This document shows positions 1 through 8,347 of a stretch of DNA of 51,750 nucleotides, in pieces; within the stretch, counting starts at the first letter, position 1, and each line of letters starts with the position of its first letter. A program made the position numbers and the translations under genes. Below the pieces are notes generated by a model. It was not told the origin of the DNA. It was given only the letters and a program-made list of their open reading frames with translations, and did not search any database. Source of the stretch: Methanobacteriota archaeon (lineage in GTDB: Archaea; Halobacteriota; Methanosarcinia; Methanotrichales; Methanotrichaceae); assembly GCA_029553285.1 (NCBI GenBank), contig JAKPCO010000001.1, positions 1 through 51,750 on the forward strand, given 5' to 3'.

Positions 1-372
1 CCATTTTTCCTCTTCGGTGATTGGGCGCAGTTCCAGAAATTTTAGACAAAAGGTGATGTTTGCCGCCAGAGCATCTTTGATGACCTGTGCCTGCTCATCC
101 ACTACACGCAGCCGAAACTTTCGCCCCCATCCCGTACAGCCAAACAGATAACATGCCGCGCAGAGTTGCTTTTCAGGCGGATCGGGCTTGCGGGGGGCAT
201 ACTCGCAGCGATCCTCACTCGTCGGGTCGCACGCATACCCGCCCAGTCCGCGCACCAGGGCTTCGTACCACCAGCGCAGCGAGCCGAGCAGGCCCGTCTC
301 GTGCAGACGGTCACAGGTCCGGTCCACGCCACCGGTCCAGAGTGGCGTCAGCGTTTTGAGTTTGATCTTCAT
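1..372 (-). CDS. cmr1: Cmr1, type III-B CRISPR RAMP protein (partial, cut by left edge)
   Basis: Reading the minus strand from the ATG at 372 gives 124 codons open to the window edge. The protein opens with TPLWTGG, then RLHETGLLGSLRWWYEALVR and a GLGGYACDPT stretch. This is the characteristic N-terminus of Cmr1, the Cas7-like subunit that binds the target-RNA end of the Cmr effector. A Cys-rich segment (CAACYLFGCTGWGRKFRL) follows, also typical of the family. A GGGAGGAG ribosome site lies about 8 nt before the ATG. The CRISPR array upstream is transcribed in the same direction, so this is probably the first gene of a Cmr operon continuing beyond the window. The C-terminal half and all other Cmr genes are not visible. 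Confidence 0.93.
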   Translation of the reverse strand, partial: MKIKLKTLTPLWTGGVDRTCDRLHETGLLGSLRWWYEALVRGLGGYACDPTSEDRCEYAPRKPDPPEKQLCAACYLFGCTGWGRKFRLRVVDEQAQVIKDALAANITFCLKFLELRPITEEEKW

Positions 373-431
373 GCAAGCTGCTCCTCCCTCACATCCAGAT
401 TGCACAGCAGGCATGCCAGCTCACACCCCAT
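369..431 (-). CDS. Possible 20-codon leader ORF overlapping the cmr1 start
   Basis: An ATG at 431 opens a 20-residue frame, MGCELACLLCNLDVREEQLA. Its TGA overlaps the cmr1 ATG in an ATGA junction, an arrangement typical of translational coupling. No ribosome site precedes it. The TATA-like box at 462-475 would place the transcript start near 440, so it could be read as a leaderless ORF. Three of its 20 residues are Cys. It may be a chance frame in the 5' leader of cmr1; only conservation or ribosome data could settle this. Confidence 0.3.
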   Translation of the reverse strand: MGCELACLLCNLDVREEQLA

Positions 432-460
432 GGGAATTTTTTGCAACGTTATCTCTTACA

Positions 461-480
461 ACTGTATATATCTTTCGAAA
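461..480 (-). promoter_or_regulatory. Putative cmr1 promoter
   Basis: On the minus strand this reads TTTCGAAAGATATATACAGT: a purine-rich BRE-like stretch followed by an ATATATA box. It lies 90-100 nt before the cmr1 ATG and 11 nt beyond the degenerate last CRISPR repeat. Spacing of about 25 nt would start transcription near 440. Confidence 0.5.
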
Positions 481-490
481 GCTAATGCCC

Positions 491-2238
491 CGAAGCTCCC
501 CCTTCTCCTCGGGATTCGCTTTGCGACACTGACTATCGAAGAAATTGCGCACACTCACACCTACTTTCAGTTCCCTTTTCCTCGGGATTCGCTTTGCGAC
601 TCGATCTTTGCAGTCTCCGGACCAGATTCGTTAATAACTTTCAGTTCCCTTTTCCTCGGGATTCGCTTTGCGACAAGAATTTATGGAAGTCCTTGCCTGG
701 CGTTCCATTCCTTTCAGTTCCCTTTTCCTCGGGATTCGCTTTGCGACACGAACCTTCCAAAAAACTGGTTCCTCCAGGAGTATTACTTTCAGTTCCCTTT
801 TCCTCGGGATTCGCTTTGCGACACCCGTATCGCGAGTCTCCATGCATCCCTTGACTCGCTTTCAGTTCCCTTTTCCTCGGGATTCGCTTTGCGACTCATT
901 GAGGTGTCAAAAAGACTGATCATCTCGATAGCTTTCAGTTCCCTTTTCCTCGGGATTCGCTTTGCGACATCAGATTGTACTTCCTACCAAAGAGCTGTAT
1001 ACTGAAATATCTTTCAGTTCCCTTTTCCTCGGGATTCGCTTTGCGACGATATAATTTGCCATACGGTCTCTCAGGTCCATTTCTTTCAGTTCCCTTTTCC
1101 TCGGGATTCGCTTTGCGACCGGTGACCAGCGCTTCCTTACCGCGTTCAACTCCTCCACTTTCAGTTCCCTTTTCCTCGGGATTCGCTTTGCGACGATATT
1201 GTGGGGAAACTAAAGTCGGAAAATCACATTCTTTCAGTTCCCTTTTCCTCGGGATTCGCTTTGCGACGCCGCGCTGCTGCGCGGATGGGTCTCCTGGAAG
1301 AGCTTGCTTTCAGTTCCCTTTTCCTCGGGATTCGCTTTGCGACCCGATTTGCTTCGCGCAGTCCCTCATTCGCTGCATAACTTTCAGTTCCCTTTTCCTC
1401 GGGATTCGCTTTGCGACACTAAACCAGGTGGTGCAGCAGATCTCGGCAGATCGATCTTTCAGTTCCCTTTTCCTCGGGATTCGCTTTGCGACGAGAACTG
1501 TCGAACTATCTACTGAATTTGAATGTAGATCTTTCAGTTCCCTTTTCCTCGGGATTCGCTTTGCGACACCCCGATGTTCCTACATATCATGATTTATATT
1601 TAACTTTCAGTTCCCTTTTCCTCGGGATTCGCTTTGCGACCCGATGCGCTTTTTGTATGCATCGGGGAGCTGATGAACTTTCAGTTCCCTTTTCCTCGGG
1701 ATTCGCTTTGCGACCTGCTGGATCTAAATTTGTTCAGGTAACCGTTGCAAATTCTTTCAGTTCCCTTTTCCTCGGGATTCGCTTTGCGACTCGCCTTCTT
1801 ACGAATCCCTCCACACACCGACAGAGTCTTTCAGTTCCCTTTTCCTCGGGATTCGCTTTGCGACAATGACGTTCGAGGACGGTGTGCGGATAGGATTCTG
1901 TCTCTTTCAGTTCCCTTTTCCTCGGGATTCGCTTTGCGACCGATTATGTACCGCCGTGCTTCCAGTACGGGTTTGGTAACTTTCAGTTCCCTTTTCCTCG
2001 GGATTCGCTTTGCGACTCTCTGATGACTTGAACATGATGAACCCATCGTCAGGCTTTCAGTTCCCTTTTCCTCGGGATTCGCTTTGCGACTCACGCAGCC
2101 CGCAGTTGCGGGGCTATTGAGCAAGACTTTCAGTTCCCTTTTCCTCGGGATTCGCTTTGCGACGAACTGCAATCTGGTGCAGTCCTCGACAAACTGGGTC
2201 ACTTTCAGTTCCCTTTTCCTCGGGATTCGCTTTGCGAC
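491..2238 (-). CRISPR. CRISPR array, 23 intact 37-nt repeats plus one degenerate repeat, 23 spacers
   Basis: In transcript (minus-strand) sense the repeat begins GTCGCAAAGCGAATCCCGAG and ends GAAAAGGGAACTGAAAG. Intact repeats start at 564, 638, 711, 786, 859, 932, 1011, 1083, 1158, 1231, 1307, 1381, 1456, 1531, 1604, 1678, 1754, 1828, 1904, 1980, 2054, 2127 and 2202, and appear identical. Spacers are 35-42 nt, mostly 36-39; the longest is at 969-1010. The copy at 491-527 keeps its crRNA-5' half but has lost the GAAAG end, which marks the leader-distal end. Together with the GAAAG-type terminus this orients the array leftward, with the leader right of 2238. Each repeat can form a TCGC-AAA-GCGA hairpin. 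All three frames of the repeat lack stops, which creates long meaningless ORFs here. Confidence 0.98.
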
Positions 2239-2484
2239 AGCCCTTACAAAGCATCTATTTTACATAAATCTTTTGCCACGTGGCTCCTCCTGGAGGGGTG
2301 TATTTCGCCAGATGCCAGGATGCAACAGGGTATATAAACTCTGGCGAAGATCCCTTGGAGCAGTACTGGCGCCCTGCCGGAGTATTCTTCTGGTCGCCTG
2401 CTTGAGCGCTCTCAGAGCCATGCCGTCAGTGGATGTGCAGTTTTGATGCAGTTTCTAAGCTTTTATAATAAGTTACCGGAACAT
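2239..2484 (-). promoter_or_regulatory. CRISPR leader region
   Basis: This stretch holds no gene. On the minus strand an ATTTATGTAAAATAG box at 2255-2269 lies about 20-30 nt before the first repeat, which fits an archaeal promoter driving pre-crRNA. Further upstream is a 9-bp inverted repeat, TTCGCCAGA (2304-2312) and TCTGGCGAA (2340-2348), with a 27-nt loop that contains a plus-strand TATATAAA. The inverted repeat could be an operator or a leader structure. No recognised adaptation motif was identified. Confidence 0.7.
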
Positions 2485-2499
2485 ATTTATGTAAAATAG
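2485..2499 (+). promoter_or_regulatory. Putative promoter core of the ABC importer operon
   Basis: ATTTATGTAAAATAG lies 31 nt before the start of the binding-protein gene, at the expected TATA position for a short leader. The same 15 bases occur in inverted orientation at 2255-2269 in the CRISPR leader. Confidence 0.6.
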
Positions 2500-2529
2500 T
2501 ATTTTTCGTAGCAAAGGAGGTAAAGCTTG

Positions 2530-4104
2530 ATGAAAATCATGCATAAAAAGATCGCCGTACTTGTTTTGATTTTAGCGACCACAGCGGTACTTCAGTGCGG
2601 CTCTGCAGATGAGACTGTGCTCAGGATAGGCACTCAGGATGTGGTCAAATCTGCCAGTCTCCTGGGAGATTCCAATATGGGGGTCTTCGCACACCTCTCC
2701 AATCCACCCCTGATGAAGATGAACCCTGACGGCACCCTCAGCGGCCAGACAGCGAAGAGCTACTCTGTCTCAGAGGATGGAATGACCTGGAGGTTCGAGA
2801 TAGACGATAACCTCTACTGGAGCGATGGCACGAAGCTCACGCCAGAAGACGTGAAGTTCACATTCGAGTACATCTCAGAGAAGTACCCACCAGCCGGCTG
2901 GATTAAAAATACGGTGGATGATATATCCGTGGACGGCAATGCTGTTGTATTCAAGCTCAACAAGCCCTACTCCCGCCTGAACCTCGAGTTCACCACCTAC
3001 AACATACTGCCAAAGCATGTGTGGGAGAAGATCGACAAGCCGACCGAATACACCAATGAGGGGCCCATGGTGGGTTGCGGTCCTTTCGTCATCAATAAAA
3101 CAGACCTCGGAGCTGGCGTGATATACTTCAAGAGGAACCCCTACTGGAAGGGCAGGGAGCCGAAGATCGATTCAATAGAGCTGCACATGTATGAGAACGC
3201 AGATGTCCTTTCAATGGCGCTCGAGAAGGGAGACGTCGACGCATACTACAAGTACGCTGGCACGTATCCATACACAGGCATCCAGAAGCTGAAGGATACC
3301 GGGAACTTCGATTTCGTGGAGAAGGACAACGTCGGCCTGGTCTTCCTGGGATTCAATCTGAACAAGGAGCCGATGTCTGATCTCCAGTTCAGGGAAGCCA
3401 TGGCATATGCCATAAACTACACTGAGATCCTCAAGATCGATGCCCTCGGATATGGCTCTGTTCCGAACCGCGGGTTTGTGCCGCCCAGCATGGCTTACTT
3501 CAAGGAGACTCCAGCTCTCGAGTACAATCCTGAAAAGGCCAGGGAGATCCTGGATGAGGCAGGGTACAGGGACGGGAACGGCAACGGGATCCGGGAGGAC
3601 TCAGGCGGCAATGATATGAAGCTCCTGCTGCTGGCTCGCTCGAAGTTCCAGAGGGTCGCAGAGCTCGTGAAGGAGTACATATCCGCGGTCGGCATCGATG
3701 TGGAGCTCAAGGTAGTCGACGATGCGACATGGATAAAGCTCAAGGATGAGTATCAGTACGACCTCACCATAACAAGGACAACTCCGTGGGGAATGATGAT
3801 GCACGCGAACTGGGGAACCGGATACTTCGACTCACGCAGGACCGGTGAGGGTGTGCTCCACGTCCTGAGCGATCCCGAGTTCCAGAAGCTCTGCGACGAC
3901 ATCCTCGCAGCAACAAGTGATGAGGAGCTGGAGAAGTACGCGCACAGCGTCCAGGATTACTACGCTGAGAACCTGCCCGGAATCGCGCTGTACTGGAACA
4001 AGGTCTTCACACCGTACAACAGGAAATGGACCGGCTGGAGCTCAGATCCGCTGTACGGCATCTACAACCTGGAGAACTTCCTGAACGTAGAGAGGGTGGC
4101 ATGA
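2530..4104 (+). CDS. ABC transporter substrate-binding protein, family 5 (peptide/nickel type)
   Basis: This is a 524-residue extracytoplasmic solute receptor of the DppA/NikA/OppA fold. Residues 1-25 form a signal peptide: a Lys-containing start, then a hydrophobic IAVLVLILATTAVL core. Family hallmarks are the segment with AKSYSVSEDGMTWRFEI, then WSDGTKLTPEDVKFTFEYI, and later FREAMAYAINYTEI and YNPEKAREILDEAGY. The GGAGG at 2516-2520 favours ATG 2530 over the in-frame TTG at 2527. It is the first gene of a complete importer operon and its stop overlaps the next start (ATGA). The ligand cannot be read from the sequence; peptides, nickel or a metal-chelator complex are all known for the family. 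Cys23 is not in a convincing lipobox. Confidence 0.93.
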   Translation: MKIMHKKIAVLVLILATTAVLQCGSADETVLRIGTQDVVKSASLLGDSNMGVFAHLSNPPLMKMNPDGTLSGQTAKSYSVSEDGMTWRFEIDDNLYWSDGTKLTPEDVKFTFEYISEKYPPAGWIKNTVDDISVDGNAVVFKLNKPYSRLNLEFTTYNILPKHVWEKIDKPTEYTNEGPMVGCGPFVINKTDLGAGVIYFKRNPYWKGREPKIDSIELHMYENADVLSMALEKGDVDAYYKYAGTYPYTGIQKLKDTGNFDFVEKDNVGLVFLGFNLNKEPMSDLQFREAMAYAINYTEILKIDALGYGSVPNRGFVPPSMAYFKETPALEYNPEKAREILDEAGYRDGNGNGIREDSGGNDMKLLLLARSKFQRVAELVKEYISAVGIDVELKVVDDATWIKLKDEYQYDLTITRTTPWGMMMHANWGTGYFDSRRTGEGVLHVLSDPEFQKLCDDILAATSDEELEKYAHSVQDYYAENLPGIALYWNKVFTPYNRKWTGWSSDPLYGIYNLENFLNVERVA

Positions 4105-4856
4105 CCGTGTGGAGGGATCAGTGGAGGGAGTTCATCCAGAAGACAAGCTACATGCGCCATCTGAGGGAAAGGGGCATATCGAACGACCAGTTCTGGAGGG
4201 AGTACGAGATCTACGATGAGATCCTGGAGCTGATGGGCTATCCGGGAAGGATCCTCGACAGGATCTCCTCCCTGATCCACCCTGGCTCCACGGTTCTCGA
4301 TATAGGCGCTGGCACCGGCGCCTTCTCCATCCCTCTCTCCAGGATCGCAGGAAGGGTCATCGCTCTGGACCCCTCTGAGCACCAGCTCCAGGTCCTGATG
4401 AGAAAGGCCATGGGAATAGATAACATCAAAGCCATATGCGACAGGTGGCCTGATGCAGAGATCGTGGAGAGGATCGATTACACGCTTGCTGCTTACAGTT
4501 TATTCCATGAGGACATAGAGGCATTTCTCAGGAGAATGATCGATGTCTCTAATTCAGGAGTCTTCATAGTCTTCAGGGCAGAGCCTCCAGACCCTCTGAA
4601 CGATTTTGCATACGGGCCAAAACCACATATCGATTACAGATGCCTGCACAGCATTCTAAAAGAGATGGGGCATGAATTTGAGGTCGAGCTATTCCCCAGG
4701 GATTACAGGCTCCCCATAAGATATGTGCTGAAGCAGTACAGGTACTCAGAGAGATCTCCGGAGGAGATAATGGATTACCTGCGCAGCACAGGCAGGCTTG
4801 ATGAGGAGATGATGGTCAGCTTCCACAGCAGTGATGCTCTGCTCTATACTCTATGA
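4101..4856 (+). CDS. Class I SAM-dependent methyltransferase in the importer operon
   Basis: This 251-residue protein carries the SAM-binding motif I, VLDIGAGTGAFSIPLS, at residues 65-80. A motif II acidic residue (IALDPSEHQ) follows, then a typical C-terminal sheet half. Its ATG overlaps the TGA of the binding-protein gene, so it is co-transcribed and probably translationally coupled with the importer. A methyltransferase is not a standard part of a peptide/nickel importer. It may modify a small chelator taken up by the transporter, or the substrate after import; that is inference from position only. The start upstream at 4026 was rejected because it lies deep inside the preceding gene. Confidence 0.88.
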   Translation: MTVWRDQWREFIQKTSYMRHLRERGISNDQFWREYEIYDEILELMGYPGRILDRISSLIHPGSTVLDIGAGTGAFSIPLSRIAGRVIALDPSEHQLQVLMRKAMGIDNIKAICDRWPDAEIVERIDYTLAAYSLFHEDIEAFLRRMIDVSNSGVFIVFRAEPPDPLNDFAYGPKPHIDYRCLHSILKEMGHEFEVELFPRDYRLPIRYVLKQYRYSERSPEEIMDYLRSTGRLDEEMMVSFHSSDALLYTL

Positions 4857-4921
4857 CAGGTGGAAAGCTGAGGGGCAGCTGCTTCATCTTGATGTGAATC
4901 CGCTCCGCCTTGGGAGGATCC

Positions 4922-5848
4922 ATGAATCTCGCCCGGTACGTGATCTCGCTTTTTGTCATACTCTCGCTGAACTTCGCCATACCGAGGGCGATGCCCGGAG
5001 ATACCATGACGAACCTCCTCGGGGAGGATGTGATTTTGAGCGATGATCTGGTACAGGAGATCAGGAGGGAGATGGGGCTGGACCTCCCCCTGAGAGAGCA
5101 GTACATCATCTACTGGAAGGAGATCCTGCGCATGAATCTCGGCTACTCATACCACTTCCACTCCCCTGTTCTGCCGCTCGTCCTTGAGAGAATGAAATGG
5201 ACCCTGCTTCTCGCAGCTCCCCCTGTGATCATAGGAGCTCTTCTGGGAACGCTGCTCGGGGCGCTCGCCGGCTGGAGAGATTCCCCCAGCACCCGCCTCC
5301 AGACGTTCATCTTCCTCACCATCTACTCCACGCCGCCGTACTTTCTGGCGCTTCTATCCCTGTACATATTCGGTTTCCATCTGGGCTGGGTTCCGATGAA
5401 GGGTTTCTACAGCACGGGTTCTGCAGGGAACATAATTCATCATATCATGCTTCCTGTGATCTTGATGAGCCTCTTCTCAGCCTCCAGGAACTACATGATC
5501 ATGAGGGGCAGCGTGATCCAGGAGAGGAGGAGTCTGTATGCACTGTATGCGAGGGCGAAGGGGCTTTACGACAGCCAGATCCTCTTCAGGCATCTCTTCA
5601 GAAACGCAATCCTCCCGATAATAACGCTGATCGCCCTCGACTTCGGGTTCATATTCAGCGGAGCGCTCTTCATAGAGATGGTCTTCTCGATGCATGGAAT
5701 GGGCAACCTAATTTACAGCGCGCTCATGTACAGGGATTACCCAGTGCTTCAGGGCTCGTTCCTCATAATAACCATAATGGTGATAACAGCGAATATGATC
5801 GCGGATGCGCTCTACGGCCTTCTTGATCCGAGGGTGAGGGGCAGATGA
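4922..5848 (+). CDS. ABC transporter permease, DppB/NikB family
   Basis: This 308-residue inner-membrane subunit has about six hydrophobic segments. The N-terminal helix (VISLFVILSLNFAIPRAMPGD) ends in the RxxPGD signature of DppB-type permeases. The EAA-like loop (LYALYARAKGLYDSQILFRH) contacts the ATPases. ATG 4922 is chosen because a GGGAGG ribosome site sits 5-10 nt before it; the in-frame TTG at 4910 lies within that site. A 65-nt gap separates it from the methyltransferase, and its stop overlaps the next permease start. Confidence 0.92.
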   Translation: MNLARYVISLFVILSLNFAIPRAMPGDTMTNLLGEDVILSDDLVQEIRREMGLDLPLREQYIIYWKEILRMNLGYSYHFHSPVLPLVLERMKWTLLLAAPPVIIGALLGTLLGALAGWRDSPSTRLQTFIFLTIYSTPPYFLALLSLYIFGFHLGWVPMKGFYSTGSAGNIIHHIMLPVILMSLFSASRNYMIMRGSVIQERRSLYALYARAKGLYDSQILFRHLFRNAILPIITLIALDFGFIFSGALFIEMVFSMHGMGNLIYSALMYRDYPVLQGSFLIITIMVITANMIADALYGLLDPRVRGR

Positions 5849-6675
5849 GCTGCGGGATCTCAGCAAAAAGATCTCTGCCATCAAATCCGGGGGCTCTGAT
5901 ATTTCTCGCATTTCTGCTCATCGCTCTCCTTTCCCCATACCTCGCGCCACACGACCCGTGGAAGCGGTATGAGCCGTACCTTGGCCCGAGCCGGGATCAT
6001 CCTCTAGGGACTAACGACATGGGCAATGACATCCTCTCTGAGCTCATGTTCGGCTCGAGGGTTTCACTCGGCGTCGGCCTCGGAGCTGCGATCATCGCCA
6101 CCCTGATGGGCACCATCATTGGAGCATCTGCGGGCTACTTCAGGGGATGGATGGATGAGGTGCTGATGGGGATCACGGACATCTTTCTCATGATACCACA
6201 GATACCTCTGGTGATTGTGGTCGCTGCATTCCTGAAACCAAGCGCCATCATGATCACACTGATAATGGGTCTCCTCTGGTGGACCTCGCTCGCCAGGATC
6301 GTGCGGTCCAGGGTTCTCCAGGTCAGGGAGATGGCGTTTGTGGAGGCTGCGAAGGTCATCGGTTTCCCGGACAGACACATAATCCTCACAGATGTTCTAC
6401 CGAACACAATTCATGTGATAATGCCAAAGTTCATGCTGACCGTTGCCTCAGCGATGATCGCCGAGGCCTCGCTGTCATTCCTGGGGCTGGGGGATCCGAA
6501 CGCGAAGAGCTGGGGGATGATGATAAACTTCGCATTCTCGAGAGGTGGTTTCTTAAATGGGTGCTGGTGGTGGTACATGCCCCCTGGGATATGCATAACG
6601 CTCTCAGTTCTCTCACTTGTGAGCATGAGCATGCTTCTCGAGGAGAGCCGGGAGGACGAGCATGTCGCTTCTTGA
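5845..6675 (+). CDS. ABC transporter permease, DppC/NikC family
   Basis: This is a 276-residue membrane protein. An N-terminal helix (ALIFLAFLLIALLSPYLAP) is followed by the DppC-specific HPLGTNDMGNDILSELMFGSR region. The permease core ends in an EAA loop (VEAAKVIGFPDRHIILTDVL). The start forms an ATGA overlap with the upstream permease and its end overlaps the next ATPase gene by 14 nt, so the operon is very tight. It pairs with the preceding permease to form the pore. Confidence 0.92.
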   Translation: MSCGISAKRSLPSNPGALIFLAFLLIALLSPYLAPHDPWKRYEPYLGPSRDHPLGTNDMGNDILSELMFGSRVSLGVGLGAAIIATLMGTIIGASAGYFRGWMDEVLMGITDIFLMIPQIPLVIVVAAFLKPSAIMITLIMGLLWWTSLARIVRSRVLQVREMAFVEAAKVIGFPDRHIILTDVLPNTIHVIMPKFMLTVASAMIAEASLSFLGLGDPNAKSWGMMINFAFSRGGFLNGCWWWYMPPGICITLSVLSLVSMSMLLEESREDEHVAS

Positions 6676-7591
6676 GCTGCGTGGGCTGTCAGTGAGGTTC
6701 GATACACCTGCCGGATCTGTGAGGGCAGCATCGGATGTCTCCCTGGTGCTTGAAGAGCATGATACCCTGGCGATCGTGGGCGAGACAGGATGCGGGAAAT
6801 CGGTGATCGCAAATGCCATCCTGAGGCTTCTTCCGGAGAATGCGAGTGTCACGGGCAGCGTGATCTACCGCGGGATGGACCTGCTGAAGATGAGCGAGCG
6901 GGAGATCTCCCGCATACGGGGCAGGGAGATAGCGATCGTATTCCAGAACCCCTCTGCTGCGCTCAATCCAGTCCACAGAATCCTGGATCAGGTCTCGGAG
7001 CCGCTGCTGATACATCTCGGCATACCAAAACGCAGGGCTGTGCATGAGGCCGAGGGGCTACTCCGCGCCCTCGGACTGAACGGAGCCGGGCGTTTGTATC
7101 CATTCCAGCTCTCCGGCGGAATGAACCAGCGTGCCATGATCGCATGCTCATCGATTCTCAGACCAAAAATACTGATGGCGGATGAGCCGACCAAGGGCCT
7201 GGATCAGAGCATGGTGAAAAATGCGCTGGAGCTGATAGAATCTGTGAGATCTGAGAGCGGCGCGTCTCTCATCATGATCACCCACGATCTCGATGTAGCC
7301 CTTTCGAGCTCAGACAGGATCGCTGTGATGTACTGCGGTGAGATCGTGGAGATGGGGAGGACAGAGGATGTGCTCTGCAATCCAGATCATCCATACACAA
7401 AAGCGCTTCGCGAGAGCATGCCTGATCGCGGGTTCAGGCCCATACCTGGAAACACCCCATCGATGATCGATCCCCCGGAGGGATGCAGGTTTCATCCAAG
7501 ATGTCCTTTTAAGATGAAGATCTGCTCGCGTGAAAGGCCATCTCTCAACAACTCCTGCGGAAGATATGTGAGGTGCTGGAGGTGTATCTGA
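6662..7591 (+). CDS. ABC transporter ATPase, DppD/OppD family
   Basis: This 309-residue nucleotide-binding subunit has Walker A GETGCGKS at 40-47, the Q-loop at VFQNPSAALNP, the signature LSGGM at 150-154 and Walker B LMADEP at 171-176. A switch His is in MITHDLD. The C-terminal extension (CRFHPRCPFKMKICSRERP) is the Cys-containing oligopeptide/dipeptide-ATPase tail seen in OppD and DppD proteins. Overlaps with both neighbours indicate coupled translation with the permease and the second ATPase. Confidence 0.93.
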   Translation: MSLLELRGLSVRFDTPAGSVRAASDVSLVLEEHDTLAIVGETGCGKSVIANAILRLLPENASVTGSVIYRGMDLLKMSEREISRIRGREIAIVFQNPSAALNPVHRILDQVSEPLLIHLGIPKRRAVHEAEGLLRALGLNGAGRLYPFQLSGGMNQRAMIACSSILRPKILMADEPTKGLDQSMVKNALELIESVRSESGASLIMITHDLDVALSSSDRIAVMYCGEIVEMGRTEDVLCNPDHPYTKALRESMPDRGFRPIPGNTPSMIDPPEGCRFHPRCPFKMKICSRERPSLNNSCGRYVRCWRCI

Positions 7592-8328
7592 GGGCGCAGA
7601 ATGTGAGCAAGGTCTATCAGGAGGGGCTGTTATTCCGAAGAAGGCGATGCGTGCTCAGGGATGTAACGGTTGAGATCGAGGAAGGGCACACACTGGGGCT
7701 CTTCGGGCCGTCAGGATCTGGAAAGACGACTCTGGCGAGGATACTCGCAGGGCTCGATCATCCGTCGTCCGGAGCGGTGATCTTCAACGGCATAGACCTG
7801 CGTGAGATGAGAGGTCATGTTTTCACAGAATTCAGAAGATCTGTACAGATGGTCTTTCAGGACCCCGAATCATCGCTGAACCCCATCAAGACCATCGGGA
7901 GATCGCTCAGGGAGGTGCTGGACCTGCTCAGGATACCTGGAGATGAGCAGGCAGGGATCATAAAAGAGGCGCTGGAGGTCGTTGGCCTCTCTGAGGAGGT
8001 GCTCTGTCGCTTCCCCAGACAGCTCTCCGGCGGGCAGAACCAGAGGATCGCGCTCGCCAGGGCTCTTCTGCTGAACCCCAGGATACTGATACTGGATGAG
8101 CCTACAGCCTCGCTTGACGTCTCGGTCCAGGCGCAGATTCTGAATCTATTGAAGGAGATACAGCGGAGACGGGGCATTGGCTACCTCTACATCTCCCACC
8201 ATCCGGCTGTGATGAGGTTCGTGTCGAATTCCGTCTGCGAGCTGCACAATGGCATGGTGACGTTCAGAGGGCCGGTTGAAAAATGGGAGACGGGAGCTGA
8301 GGCAGGGGCTCGCTCCACATCCACATGA
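7573..8328 (+). CDS. ABC transporter ATPase, DppF/OppF family
   Basis: This is the second ATPase of the importer, 251 residues. It shows Walker A GPSGSGKT at 45-52, Q-loop VFQDPESSLNP, signature LSGGQ at 151-155 and Walker B LILDEP at 172-177. The start is a GTG at 7573 inside the preceding gene; a GTG at 7582, just after GGAGG, is a reasonable alternative. This is the last gene of the operon and converges on the minus-strand gene ending at 8348. Confidence 0.91.
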   Translation: MLEVYLRAQNVSKVYQEGLLFRRRRCVLRDVTVEIEEGHTLGLFGPSGSGKTTLARILAGLDHPSSGAVIFNGIDLREMRGHVFTEFRRSVQMVFQDPESSLNPIKTIGRSLREVLDLLRIPGDEQAGIIKEALEVVGLSEEVLCRFPRQLSGGQNQRIALARALLLNPRILILDEPTASLDVSVQAQILNLLKEIQRRRGIGYLYISHHPAVMRFVSNSVCELHNGMVTFRGPVEKWETGAEAGARSTST

Positions 8329-8347
8329 TCCTCCGTGCCGCCATCCA

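Noticed and set aside
475-2202. Many long frames across 475-2,200 on both strands
   Set aside because: They read through CRISPR repeats, which lack stops in all frames; translations simply repeat LSVPFSSGFALR, FQFPFPRDSLCD or FSSLFLGIRFAT.
4026-4100. Upstream extension of the methyltransferase to 4026
   Set aside because: It would overlap 79 nt of the binding-protein gene and adds no family residues; ATG 4101 gives the usual 4-nt overlap.
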